A DNA stretch of 64,000 nt from NCBI RefSeq assembly GCF_010645075.1, contig NZ_JAADZV010000005.1:62001-126000 (forward strand), written 5' to 3'. A model generated the notes under the pieces. That model had not been told where the DNA came from and searched no databases. It was given only the letters and a program-made list of their open reading frames with translations. The translations under genes were made by a program, and so were the position numbers. Source of the DNA: Flavobacterium limi (GTDB lineage: Bacteria > Bacteroidota > Bacteroidia > Flavobacteriales > Flavobacteriaceae). Shown here in pieces: positions 52,352 to 61,576 of this stretch (positions are counted from its first letter, which is position 1; the number at the start of each line of letters is the position of its first letter).

Positions 52352-53203
52352 TTATTGTCTAGTGTTCATTGGTAAATTATTTCGGGACCATTCGCTCCAG
52401 GAACCTATATAAAGTTGTGGAATTTCAATACCAGCATAATCCATTGCTAATAGAGTGTGGCAGGCAGTAACACCGGAACCGCAATGAACGATTACATTCT
52501 CCGGTTTTATGGTTCCTAAAATATCAGCATATTTTTGCGCGAGTTTTTCAGCAGAAAGATAAAACCCGTTTTCGTCTAAATTTTCACTAAACGGAACATT
52601 AATAGTCCCGGGAATATGTCCTGCAATTAAATCAAGCGGCTCTGTAAGACCGTCAAAACGATTTTTGTCTCTTACATCAATGACGATATTTTCAGGGTTT
52701 TTGCGGGCTTTATCTACCTCTTTAATGTTCGCTAAAAGAAGCTGCCAGTCTGAAACCGGATATTTTTCAGTTTTATCAAAATTTTCTGTTCCGGAACTTA
52801 AAGGGAAACCTTCATGAATTGCTGCCTGATAGCCTCCATTTAAAACCTGTACTTTTTCGTGGCCAACAGCTTTTAGCATCCACCAAAATCTGGAAGCAGC
52901 ATTCGAGCCGTTTTTATCATCATAAACAATAACATGATTTTGTGATGTAATGCCAAGTTTAGACAGAACTTCTGAAAATTTTTCTAAAGAAGGCAAAGGG
53001 TGTCTTCCTCCGTTTGCAGGATTGCAGTCCGCGGTAGCTAAATCACGGTTTAAATCTACATAACGGGCACCTTGTAAATGTACTTTTTTATAATTTTCCT
53101 CCATATTGAGCCCGGCTCTCGCATCAACCAAAATAATATTACCTGAATTTTGTAATTCAAGTAATTCTTCGGGATTAATTATTGGAGACCAGTTTTGCGA
53201 CAT
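52352..53203 (-). CDS. sseA: Sulfurtransferase with two rhodanese domains
   Basis: 283 residues. Two rhodanese modules; the second carries the active cysteine in HCGSGVTACHTLLAM, whose CGSGVTA loop is typical of 3-mercaptopyruvate sulfurtransferase. The first has VDARAGLNMEENYKKVHLQGA and no active cysteine at the equivalent position. It transfers sulfur to thiols or cyanide. The modF-like gene follows after 21 bases. Confidence 0.87.
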   Translation of the reverse strand: MSQNWSPIINPEELLELQNSGNIILVDARAGLNMEENYKKVHLQGARYVDLNRDLATADCNPANGGRHPLPSLEKFSEVLSKLGITSQNHVIVYDDKNGSNAASRFWWMLKAVGHEKVQVLNGGYQAAIHEGFPLSSGTENFDKTEKYPVSDWQLLLANIKEVDKARKNPENIVIDVRDKNRFDGLTEPLDLIAGHIPGTINVPFSENLDENGFYLSAEKLAQKYADILGTIKPENVIVHCGSGVTACHTLLAMDYAGIEIPQLYIGSWSEWSRNNLPMNTRQ

Positions 53204-53223
53204 GTCAATTTGTTGTGAAATGA

Positions 53224-53613
53224 TTAACCCGGAATTTTTTCGATCAAAATTTCGTTGCCTGATTTGTCAAAATACGTACAGGTCATTTCCATAATATCAA
53301 CACGCCATTTCGCAATCCCGCATTGTCCCGAATGATTGCAAAAAGTAATGTAATCCGTCTGTCCATCCTGATGTGCTACTAAAAATTCTATAAAACGCTC
53401 TTTGTTTGCAACGTCTTCAACTTTTATTTCAGGATATTTCTCTTCTGAAATAACAGAATAATTATTTACACCATAATATTCAACATGACCATCATTTACA
53501 AAGGTATCGTAACCTTTTACACCCAAAATAATTAAATCCTGTATATAATTTGGAAAATCGGCACCGCTTTTTACTTTGGCATGCGCTTCTTTTATTTGTT
53601 CGATTGTAAACAT
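53224..53613 (-). CDS. DUF1398 protein
   Basis: 129 residues matching the small soluble DUF1398 (YbcV-like) family: FTIEQIKEAHAKVKSGADFPNYI at the start, CGIAKWRVDIMEMTCTYFD near the end. Function unknown. It lies 20 bases before the sulfurtransferase gene on the same strand. Confidence 0.82.
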   Translation of the reverse strand: MFTIEQIKEAHAKVKSGADFPNYIQDLIILGVKGYDTFVNDGHVEYYGVNNYSVISEEKYPEIKVEDVANKERFIEFLVAHQDGQTDYITFCNHSGQCGIAKWRVDIMEMTCTYFDKSGNEILIEKIPG

Positions 53614-53635
53614 AAAATAGGGTTTAAGGTTAATT

Positions 53636-54628
53636 TTATTGCTTCAAAAATACGATTAATGGTTTTATAAATTGATCAAAAGATTCAATATGCGGCAAAT
53701 GTCCGGTATTTGGAATTTCTACAAGTTTAGAATTCGGAATTGCTTTTTGCGTTTTTTTGCCCAATCCGGCATAATTTCCCAATGTTTTTTTTACTTCTTC
53801 AGAAACTAATTGTTTTCCTAAAGCCGTTTTATCACGGGTTCCTATGATTAGAAGTGTCGGGCTTTTAATATTTTTAAATTCATACAAAACCGGCTGGGTA
53901 AATATCATATCGTACATCAAAGCCGAATTCCATGCAACAATTTTATAATAGGGATCAGTAGTCCATCCCGCACCAAGTTCAGCCCATTTTTGGAAATCTG
54001 CATTCCATTTCCCGTCATAATAATTCGTTATTTGGTATTTTTTGATGGCTTCGTAGTTTTGTTTTAGTTCGCTTTCGTACCACCAATCCACAGGTTTGTA
54101 TGGCACGACTAATTTCCAGTCTTCCAATCCAATTGGGTTTTCAAGTATTAATTTCTCAGCAGTTTCAGGATACATCAGGGTAAATCTTGTCGCTAACATT
54201 CCGCCCATAGAATGTCCTAAAACAGCTGTTTTTTCAATTCCCAAATCCGTTAACAGTTTTTTGGTATTCTCAGCAAACTGCTGAAATGTATATTGAAAGT
54301 TATCCGGTTTTGATGATTTTCCAAAACCAATCTGATCCGGTACAATGACCCTGAAACCTTCTTTTAAGAGAGCTTTAACTGTAGTTTCCCAATAGGCTCC
54401 ATTAAAGTTTTTACCATGAAACAAGACGATATTTTTATTATTATAATTATCCGGTTTGATATCCATATACGCCATTTTTAAAAGCTGGCGCTGAATGTTT
54501 ATTTCGAAAAACTTAACCGGAAAAGGATATTCGTAGTTGGTTAAATTAATATCGAGGGCTTTTATTTTTTCCTGCTGCGAGAAGCAAAGAAAAGGGAGCA
54601 GAAGTATAATTAGTTTTATTTTTTTCAT
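53636..54628 (-). CDS. Secreted alpha/beta hydrolase
   Basis: 330 residues from the ATG at 54628, where a signal peptide starts (LIILLLPFLCFSQ, about 18 residues). The nucleophile serine is in LGHSMGGMLATR; the oxyanion region is LFHGKNFNGAYWE; the acid is in LLIIGTRDKTA and the histidine in IPNTGHLPHIES. It probably acts in the periplasm on an ester or similar bond; substrate unknown. A longer frame starting at 54676 would bury the signal peptide, so the later ATG is used. The 229-base gap to the pectate-lyase-like gene has no gene. Confidence 0.86.
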   Translation of the reverse strand: MKKIKLIILLLPFLCFSQQEKIKALDINLTNYEYPFPVKFFEINIQRQLLKMAYMDIKPDNYNNKNIVLFHGKNFNGAYWETTVKALLKEGFRVIVPDQIGFGKSSKPDNFQYTFQQFAENTKKLLTDLGIEKTAVLGHSMGGMLATRFTLMYPETAEKLILENPIGLEDWKLVVPYKPVDWWYESELKQNYEAIKKYQITNYYDGKWNADFQKWAELGAGWTTDPYYKIVAWNSALMYDMIFTQPVLYEFKNIKSPTLLIIGTRDKTALGKQLVSEEVKKTLGNYAGLGKKTQKAIPNSKLVEIPNTGHLPHIESFDQFIKPLIVFLKQ

Positions 54629-54857
54629 TTCAGAATGGTGTTGGTTTGCTATACTCATAAAATTAAAGCTTACCATTTTAAAAGCAAAACATAAAATCTT
54701 AAAGTTATCAGAAAATTAATTGTAAGAAAGGTTTTTCTTTTTAAACGAAAATGTGATAAGTAGTGAGCAGTTAAGCAGTATACAGGATGGAACAGGACAG
54801 ACTCTCAGTAGCTTCTAACTAAATTAGGTATAACTATTTAACCAATTTTAACCAATT

Positions 54858-57800
54858 ATGAAAAAAATTACTTTAACGTTTAAGCGTGTGCTTAAAGTTT
54901 TTATGGTCTGCGGATTAATTACCACCGTCACTGATTTAAAAGCTCAGACGCTGGCATTTCCTGAAGCTACAGGTTTTGGACGATTTACAACAGGAGCAAG
55001 GGGTGTTGCTAATCCGCAAATTTATTTAGTAACCAATTTAAATGATAGCGGACCGGGTTCATTTCGTGATGCAGTAAGTCAGGAAGGAAGGTTTGTTATA
55101 TTCAAAGTAGGCGGAATCGTTAATTTACAATCACAAATTGTTGTAGCAGCTAATACTACCATTGCCGGACAGACAGCACCGGGCGAAGGAATTGTGTTTT
55201 TAGGGCCAAGAGTTACATTTACAGGTTCTAATAATACCATTGCCAGATATCTTCGAATTCGTTATGGCGGGACTGCTCAAAATCAGGATGCATCAGGACT
55301 GGCTAACGGTGCTAATATGATTTTTGATCATATGACTTTTACCTGGGGTACAGATGAAGTGTTTTCGATTAACTCTGATGGTAAAGGGGTTAGTCCTGAT
55401 AATATTACAATTCAGAATTGTATTATTGGTCAGGCGCTACACCGCCATAATCACTCTGCAGGAGGTTTAATTCAGCCTCCGGCCGGTGGGAAAGTAAGTT
55501 TGATAGGTAATTTATACATCTGTAATAAAACCCGTAACAATAAAATTAAAGGGATCAATGAGTTCGTAAACAATGTTGTTTACAATTGGGGTAATTACGG
55601 AAATACGTACGGTCACACCGAATCAGGAGAAGCTTACATTATGGGAGGTGATTCTGCCGGAAGTTCTGATGTAAATATCATCAATAATTATTTTATAGGA
55701 GGTCCAAATACGGGTAGTTCAACAACTACGCCTTTTAACAGAGGAAATGCTAATTTCAATTTGTACGGTTCAGGGAACTATTTTGATAATAATAAAAACG
55801 GTATTTTGGACGGTAACCTGGTTCCTGCAGATTTAACAGGATATCCTACAGGTGACGCAGCAACTATTCTGTCAACGCCTTATGATTATCCAATGAAAAA
55901 CACAGCATTGTCTGCTGAGGATGCTTATAACAAAATTATATCAAGTGTGGGAGCTTCATACCCAAGACGCGATCAGGTAGAAAATTTAATGATTTCAGAT
56001 TTGATGTCCAAAGGAACAACAGCAACTTATGTATATGTTCAAAGTGATTTAACAAGTAAATTTGGTTTTATCAACGGAGGAGCAGGGCATGTTTACGGTG
56101 CTCCGGCTCCTTTGGATACTGATAATGACGGTATGCCTGATACATGGGAAGATGCTAACGGATTAGATAAAAATACGGCTGATGCATTGGCAGTAAGCAC
56201 AACAAATGCACCTTATCTGAATATTGAAGTGTATATTAACGGGTTGACAAATACAACACCTTCAGATTTTGTTATTCCACCATCTAATGTGAATTTTACC
56301 AATGTAGCTTCTACTGAGGTTCCGCCATCAAGTTCATTGACCATTAACTGGATTGATGGAGCTACCAATGAAGTTAATTATATTGTAGAGCGCTCAGAGA
56401 ATGGTACTGATTATAATGTAATTGCTACTCTTGGAGCAAATGTTACAAGTTATAACGATTCAGGTTTGCTTCCAAATACGCAATATTATTATCGTATTAA
56501 AGCAAAAAACAGCACAGAATCATCGGTATATGAAACAGCATCAGTAACTACACCGCCAATTCCGTCAGCTCCTGTTAAAGCATCTGCACCAAATCCGGGA
56601 ACAGGACTTGCTAATATTCAGCTTTCAGGTGGCAACTTAACGTTGAAATGGAGTGGCAGCACAAACACAACAACTTATGCTGTGTATTTTGGTACAGATC
56701 CTTTAAACTTAACTAAGCAGGCAGATCTTGCTTATGTTGCCGCTCCATCTTATCAGCTTACAGGATTAAGTCCGGCAATAACTTATTATTGGAGAATTGA
56801 TGCTTCTAATGCTAAAGGAACAATAGCCGGCGATGTATGGAATTTCCGTGCCCTGACACCAGAACTTGTGGGCCATTGGCCGTTTAAGGAATCTGCCGGA
56901 GACGGTCAGCAGATTGAGGATGTTTCAGGTTATGCAAATAATGGACAATTGGATGCAGCTTATGATAATGCTTCAGTCAGAGTAGCAGGAAAAACTGATA
57001 AAGCGATAGATTTTGCAACTTTATTACCTAACAAGCTGATGGTAAGTATTCCAAATGATGATCAGATATTGTTTGATAAAAATTCATTTACGGTTTCATT
57101 CTGGATGAAAGCAGATGCCAGTTTAATTCCTGCCGGTTCAACATTGAGTTCTTATATTTTGTGTAAAGGCTCGATGACAAAAAATACAACGACAGGGGCA
57201 ACAGGAAGAAGATTTAATTTAGAAGTTAAAAGCAATCAATTGCGATTTGCTATAGATGATGATAAGAACAAAACAGAAATTAATACAGGAACAAATTCAG
57301 CACCTAACTATTTTAATGGAAGCTGGGTCAATGTGGTTATCATGAGAGACCTTTCCACTTCAAAATTGAGGATATATACCAATGGTGTTCTTACTAAGGA
57401 GGGAGCTGACGGAACAGGAACATCGGTGGGGATTGGCGAGCCAACTGATTTAGTAATCGGCAACATTGGAGCACTTGAACTGTTTGCTAACACTACTCCG
57501 GCACCTTATAAAGGATTGTTTGATGAACTTAAAATGTTTAATTACGCCTTAACAGCATCAGAAATAACACAGTTGTACAATCAGGCATTATTAAGTAATG
57601 ATAAGTTTACCCAAAATAAAGTTAGCGGTACTGTTTATCCTAATCCGGCTAAAGAACAGATTTTTATCAGTATTCCAAATTATAACGGATCTTATGTTAC
57701 AGCAACTTTAAGCGATGTTACCGGGAAAATTATTCTTAAAGAAAAAGTTTCATCTGATGGTAATGGCGTCTTTAATTTAAACATTGCAAATAAAAAAGTA

Positions 57801-57869
57801 TCAGGGCTTTATATCTTAAATGTTTCCGGAGAAAATTTAAACAGCAATTATAAAATTGTAACAGAGTAA
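54858..57869 (+). CDS. Secreted pectate-lyase-like multidomain protein with T9SS sorting domain
   Basis: 1003 residues. Signal peptide to about residue 29 (LKAQ). Residues 33-420 form a right-handed beta-helix of the pectate lyase type (FPEATGFGRFTTGARG at the start, SGPGSFRDAVSQEGRFVIFKVGG, then FDHMTFTWGTDEVFSI). A calcium-loop-like DTDNDGMPDTWEDANGLD is at about 423-440. Two fibronectin type III modules (about 485-570 and 575-670), a laminin-G-like concanavalin domain (675-900; VGHWPFKESAGDGQ, FDELKMFNYALTASEI) and a type A T9SS tail (YPNPAKEQIFISIPN ... VSGLYILNVSGE) follow. Likely degrades pectic polysaccharide outside the cell. No SusCD pair is near, so it is not in a classic polysaccharide locus. 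Confidence 0.87.
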   Translation: MKKITLTFKRVLKVFMVCGLITTVTDLKAQTLAFPEATGFGRFTTGARGVANPQIYLVTNLNDSGPGSFRDAVSQEGRFVIFKVGGIVNLQSQIVVAANTTIAGQTAPGEGIVFLGPRVTFTGSNNTIARYLRIRYGGTAQNQDASGLANGANMIFDHMTFTWGTDEVFSINSDGKGVSPDNITIQNCIIGQALHRHNHSAGGLIQPPAGGKVSLIGNLYICNKTRNNKIKGINEFVNNVVYNWGNYGNTYGHTESGEAYIMGGDSAGSSDVNIINNYFIGGPNTGSSTTTPFNRGNANFNLYGSGNYFDNNKNGILDGNLVPADLTGYPTGDAATILSTPYDYPMKNTALSAEDAYNKIISSVGASYPRRDQVENLMISDLMSKGTTATYVYVQSDLTSKFGFINGGAGHVYGAPAPLDTDNDGMPDTWEDANGLDKNTADALAVSTTNAPYLNIEVYINGLTNTTPSDFVIPPSNVNFTNVASTEVPPSSSLTINWIDGATNEVNYIVERSENGTDYNVIATLGANVTSYNDSGLLPNTQYYYRIKAKNSTESSVYETASVTTPPIPSAPVKASAPNPGTGLANIQLSGGNLTLKWSGSTNTTTYAVYFGTDPLNLTKQADLAYVAAPSYQLTGLSPAITYYWRIDASNAKGTIAGDVWNFRALTPELVGHWPFKESAGDGQQIEDVSGYANNGQLDAAYDNASVRVAGKTDKAIDFATLLPNKLMVSIPNDDQILFDKNSFTVSFWMKADASLIPAGSTLSSYILCKGSMTKNTTTGATGRRFNLEVKSNQLRFAIDDDKNKTEINTGTNSAPNYFNGSWVNVVIMRDLSTSKLRIYTNGVLTKEGADGTGTSVGIGEPTDLVIGNIGALELFANTTPAPYKGLFDELKMFNYALTASEITQLYNQALLSNDKFTQNKVSGTVYPNPAKEQIFISIPNYNGSYVTATLSDVTGKIILKEKVSSDGNGVFNLNIANKKVSGLYILNVSGENLNSNYKIVTE

Positions 57870-57887
57870 AAACAAATATTCATCATA

Positions 57888-57922
57888 AAAAAAACCGTTA
57901 CAGTATTGTAACGGTTTTTTAA
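57888..57922. terminator. Two-way terminator after the pectate-lyase-like gene
   Basis: AAAAACCGTTACA pairs with TGTAACGGTTTTT around GTAT, with A-run before and T-run after, between convergent genes. Confidence 0.93.
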
Positions 57923-57942
57923 TTTTTAAAAAATCCAGTTAT

Positions 57943-58380
57943 TTATAACCCGACAAAATCATCACTTTTTGGAAAAATGCTCAATGCCTCGACAGCAATT
58001 TCAGGTGTTGGAGAAGCCAGTTTTCGAAGTTTGGTATCCATCCATGCGCCATCAACAGTAATGGTAGCACAAAGTGTATCGTCTTCTCTGCGGAATTCGT
58101 GAATGATAGACCAACGCGAAGCATCTGCTTTCATTTTGGATGTTTTTGTATGAATGAAAATCTTATCAGAAAGTTTTAATTCTTTTCTAAAAACACATTC
58201 TTCCCTAAATAAAACCGGTCCAAAACTCTGTTCCTGCATTACTCTTAAAGTCAAACCAAGTTCATTGAGGATTTCGATACGATGCTGCGCACCAAAATCG
58301 TAATAAGCACTGTGACGGACATGAAAATTGGGATCAAGATCTGACCAGCGGAAAGATATTTCTTTTATAAATGAAGCCAT
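57943..58380 (-). CDS. Acyl-CoA thioesterase, hotdog fold
   Basis: 145 residues, single hotdog domain of the 4HBT type (FRWSDLDPNFHVRHSAYYDFGAQHR with the Asp-x-x-x-x-H region near residue 14). Hydrolyses acyl-CoA esters; chain specificity cannot be read from sequence. Single gene. Confidence 0.82.
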   Translation of the reverse strand: MASFIKEISFRWSDLDPNFHVRHSAYYDFGAQHRIEILNELGLTLRVMQEQSFGPVLFREECVFRKELKLSDKIFIHTKTSKMKADASRWSIIHEFRREDDTLCATITVDGAWMDTKLRKLASPTPEIAVEALSIFPKSDDFVGL

Positions 58381-58497
58381 TTTTGTTTATAGTTTTAAAT
58401 AATTTTAAAAATCGAAATTACGAATAAAAATAAAGGCTCGTGCAGATTTTTGGAAAGTAAGTTTAATTGTGTATTCATAAATCAGTTTCTGGTTTTA

Positions 58498-59115
58498 TTA
58501 CTTTCCAATCAGTACATTATATTCTGCTGGGGTTTTTACACCCTGAAAATGATTTGTTAATCCAAAAAAGATTAATAATGTCAAACAAAATCCGAAAACT
58601 ATAATGATTTTTGATTGCTGAGCCGGAGTCAGATTCAAAACCGTATGTTTCATTTTTTTGTTGTGAATGCCTGCAATATGAACAAAGAAGGAAACGATCG
58701 CAAGTCCGTAATAAGGTATAAAAAACAAACTGAGCGGAAATGTATTTAACCCGGCTACTCCAAAATAAAAATTAGTATCCAGATGTAAATAAAACCGACC
58801 ACTTAAAACCGCGCTTACATGAATAATTAAAAAAATCGCGAGGTAAATTCCTGTCCAGATGTGCAGTTTATCGAAAGCTGAAATTGCTGTTTTTCTGCTC
58901 GTTTTCAAAAGTTTCAATCCGGAAATAATTTGCACAAAAACAGCTGCTAATAAAATAGTTTCAATGAAGAAATTACGATAAAAAATTCGCAAGGTGTTCA
59001 TTATTGAAATATGTGTTTCGGCACCGAAAATACTGCAGATATGGTTGAACAAATGGAGGATTATAAAAATTGTAATTGTTAATCCTGAAATATAATGGAT
59101 TTTCTTAGTTGTCAT
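58498..59115 (-). CDS. Integral membrane protein, cytochrome-b-like
   Basis: 205 residues, five helices. Histidines lie in helical positions (LHLFNH at about 21-26, DKLHIWTG, LIIHVSAV, SFFVHIAGIH), a pattern like that of b-type heme membrane subunits such as succinate dehydrogenase or fumarate reductase anchors. No partner subunit is encoded nearby, so heme binding is inference. It is 63 bases from another small membrane protein on the same strand. Confidence 0.6.
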   Translation of the reverse strand: MTTKKIHYISGLTITIFIILHLFNHICSIFGAETHISIMNTLRIFYRNFFIETILLAAVFVQIISGLKLLKTSRKTAISAFDKLHIWTGIYLAIFLIIHVSAVLSGRFYLHLDTNFYFGVAGLNTFPLSLFFIPYYGLAIVSFFVHIAGIHNKKMKHTVLNLTPAQQSKIIIVFGFCLTLLIFFGLTNHFQGVKTPAEYNVLIGK

Positions 59116-59178
59116 GCTTTCGTCTAAAATAGAATCTTTTTTCTTTTTCTAACAGTATTAAAGATTTTTATACTCAGT

Positions 59179-59646
59179 TTATAAACTTTCCTGATTGTCC
59201 CATTCGTATTCTATTTTATTCAGTTTTAAATAATATGGAATTAATAATGCAAGTTCCAGCCTAATATCAAAATTAGAATTTTCAGAGATAAATGGAATGG
59301 CAAACATCGCAGTTATGCAAATTACAATCCCTAAAATAGCATCTATTTTGGCTATTGTTATGGCATTATTTTTTTCAAACCAAAGAGAATAAGCCGTAAA
59401 CGCTTTGTATATCATAATTGTAATGATAAAGACTCCTGTGGCCGAATAGGCTGTGTTGCTTGTAAAACCGTAGATTGATAAATTAACATTTTCAGTAAAA
59501 GCGCTTCCAATGATAGTACCGGCTCCACAAACTCCTAGAATCATAAAAATCCAGCAGAAAGTTTTAATCCACCATGGTAAAAGTTTTCTTCTGATAATTA
59601 ATGGTTTATCGAACTCGTCAAATTGATTTTCTAGTGATTGATTCAT
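59179..59646 (-). CDS. Hypothetical membrane protein
   Basis: 155 residues with four hydrophobic helices (WIFMILGVCGAGTIIGSAF; YSATGVFIITIMIYKAFTAY; IDAILGIVICITAMFAIPFI; LELALLIPYYLK). Not assigned to a family. It precedes the cytochrome-b-like gene on the minus strand, with 63 bases between, so co-transcription is possible. Confidence 0.65.
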   Translation of the reverse strand: MNQSLENQFDEFDKPLIIRRKLLPWWIKTFCWIFMILGVCGAGTIIGSAFTENVNLSIYGFTSNTAYSATGVFIITIMIYKAFTAYSLWFEKNNAITIAKIDAILGIVICITAMFAIPFISENSNFDIRLELALLIPYYLKLNKIEYEWDNQESL

Positions 59647-59701
59647 GATTTTGTTTTTGACGAATATACTATTTTAACACATATGTACAGTGCTATTTTT
59701 A

Positions 59702-61195
59702 TTACGGATTAGCTTCATTAAGTTGTTTTTCTAAATTCTCAATTTCAGAAGGACCACTAAGTCTTTTTTTAATAATAGCTCCATTTTCATCAGTCAGAAA
59801 ATGCCACGGAATTCCCATGGATTGATTCCCGTATAATGTTCTTAAATCTGCATCTAATTTTTCATTGGCTCTGATATGATATCCTTCTAAATTGTAAAAC
59901 TGGGCCATTTCTTTCCATTGTTTGTCCCTGTTTTCTTTGTCGATAGAAATATAAACCATCGTAATGCCTTTTGATTTTAGGAGTTCATATAATTTGGTAT
60001 TGTGTTTAAATTCTTCTTTGCACGGGCCACACCAGGTTGCCCATATATCAACGTAATATTGTTTTCCATTCAGGTCTTTCATAACATCTTTAACCAAATT
60101 AGCAGAGTCAGTTTTGTCTATGAATTTAATTTTTTCGTTTAAAGGCTCTTCTTTCTTTTTATGGAAAGCAATAATCGGTATAATTACAGGTTCCAGAAAA
60201 TGAGTGTAAGAACTGTTAGGATATTCTTTTTTAAATTGTTCAAAGAGCGTAATCAATTCTTTTTCGTAGTTTTTATTGATGGATTCATAATACAGGTAAG
60301 CTGCATAATAATATTCTAATTGCAGACCAGCTAAGTGTTTTTTGGCATTGTTGATATTATGAGTATGAATCAGTCCTTGTTTATGATACTCTGAGATTGC
60401 TGTCGAAGTAGTTCCTTCGATAATTAATTCCTGATAGCGCAGATAATTTTCTGTGTAATAATAAAACCATGGAGAAGTTAATAAGTCAGGGCTATTAACG
60501 GGATTGGACTGGAAAATTTCTTTCCACAGTTCTTTATATTGTTCCGGTGAAAGTGTGTTTTTATTTTGTGCCGATAGTAAAAAGTTTATAAAGGCAAGGC
60601 TTCCCTGTGCACCTTTGTAAAAATAATTACGGTCTGACTGAACCAGATTATAAAAGTTTTTAGAAATGTTTTTGTCTTTTAATAATTTTTGAAATTCAGC
60701 AATTTCCGTTTCTTTTTTCTGTTCTAATTTTTGTTTTATTTGAGAAACAACGCTGTCTTTCATTAAGGTTTTAGTTTCTATTTCAAAGTGTCCGCCCACA
60801 ATCATATTTCTGTTTGGAATTTGATTGTATAAGGCCTGACCTTCCCGGTTTTTAGATTCAACTTTGAATTTACCTTCTTTTGCTTCTGTATTGATAGCTA
60901 CTTTATACGTCATTCCAGGTTCTGCAATTATGACTCCATAGGAATGAAAGTTGGTCAATAAATCTATAAAGCAGGTTTTGTCTGAAGAAATTTTTATTTG
61001 AAAGTTTCCGGCAGCATCTGTTTGTGCTGAATTTGTAAATCCAAAATAATCAATCCCGTTTATGGGTAAAGTATATTCGATTGTTTCCGGAATTTTCCCG
61101 GTGATTGTTCCGGAAATGATTATTTCGCTTTTTTTTCCCTGGCAGACTGCAAAAAAGGGAAGGAGTATTATCAAAATGAATTGAGATAGTCTCAT
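59702..61195 (-). CDS. TlpA-type thiol-disulfide oxidoreductase with an N-terminal DUF4369-like domain
   Basis: 497 residues. Signal peptide with a possible lipobox (LLPFFAVC, cysteine at residue 18), so it may be a lipoprotein in the periplasm. An N-terminal beta-rich part (ISGTITGKIPETIEYTL; AAGNFQIKISSDKTCFIDLLTN) looks like the DUF4369/TlpA association common in Bacteroidota, a helical middle follows, and the thioredoxin domain starts at about residue 380 with WATWCGPCKEEF (CGPC). A redox role on exported proteins or cytochrome c is likely. Confidence 0.86.
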   Translation of the reverse strand: MRLSQFILIILLPFFAVCQGKKSEIIISGTITGKIPETIEYTLPINGIDYFGFTNSAQTDAAGNFQIKISSDKTCFIDLLTNFHSYGVIIAEPGMTYKVAINTEAKEGKFKVESKNREGQALYNQIPNRNMIVGGHFEIETKTLMKDSVVSQIKQKLEQKKETEIAEFQKLLKDKNISKNFYNLVQSDRNYFYKGAQGSLAFINFLLSAQNKNTLSPEQYKELWKEIFQSNPVNSPDLLTSPWFYYYTENYLRYQELIIEGTTSTAISEYHKQGLIHTHNINNAKKHLAGLQLEYYYAAYLYYESINKNYEKELITLFEQFKKEYPNSSYTHFLEPVIIPIIAFHKKKEEPLNEKIKFIDKTDSANLVKDVMKDLNGKQYYVDIWATWCGPCKEEFKHNTKLYELLKSKGITMVYISIDKENRDKQWKEMAQFYNLEGYHIRANEKLDADLRTLYGNQSMGIPWHFLTDENGAIIKKRLSGPSEIENLEKQLNEANP

Positions 61196-61320
61196 GATTT
61201 TTGGTTTAGTAAATGATGTTTGATTATTTCAAATATATAGTATTTATATGGTTAACAGAAAGCATGATGAAAAAAATATTGTTTTTAATTTGAAAGTTTT
61301 GTTTTTGAAAATGAGTGTTT

Positions 61321-61400
61321 TAGCCCTGATAGAAGCGGCATCCTTTTATGGCGGGGTTCGCCATAAAAGATACAGCGGATAGCAGGAATTAGCTCCTGAT
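61321..61400 (+). repeat. Intergenic hairpin element, copy A
   Basis: It starts TAGCCCTGATAGAAGCGGCA, then stem TTTTATGGCG / CGCCATAAAA around GGGTT, then GATACAGCGGATAGCAGGAA and TTAGCTCCTGA. It lies between tlpA-type and dnaK genes, upstream of the dnaK promoter. Confidence 0.88.
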
Positions 61401-61402
61401 AA

Positions 61403-61527
61403 TGACATTTATAGTTATTATGCCATTGCTGTCAGGTGTGAAAAATGTCATGTTGGCAGACTTTTTTTAGCATACCAATACCAAACTGACAATTTATATT
61501 GGTTTTTTATCTTGGCACAAAGATTGA
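61403..61527 (+). promoter_or_regulatory. dnaK upstream region with a sigma-54-like promoter
   Basis: TGGCAC at 61513-61518 and TTGA at 61524-61527, 5 bases apart, match the -24/-12 layout TGGCAC-N5-TTGC except for the last base. Upstream there are five TGNCA blocks (61403, 61429, 61446, 61454, 61486) that could bind an activator. No TAnnTTTG box is seen near the ATG. The sigma-54 reading is inference. Confidence 0.45.
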
Positions 61528-61576
61528 CTTATGCCACATGAGTTTAAAATTAAATCAAAAATTAAATATATAAAAA

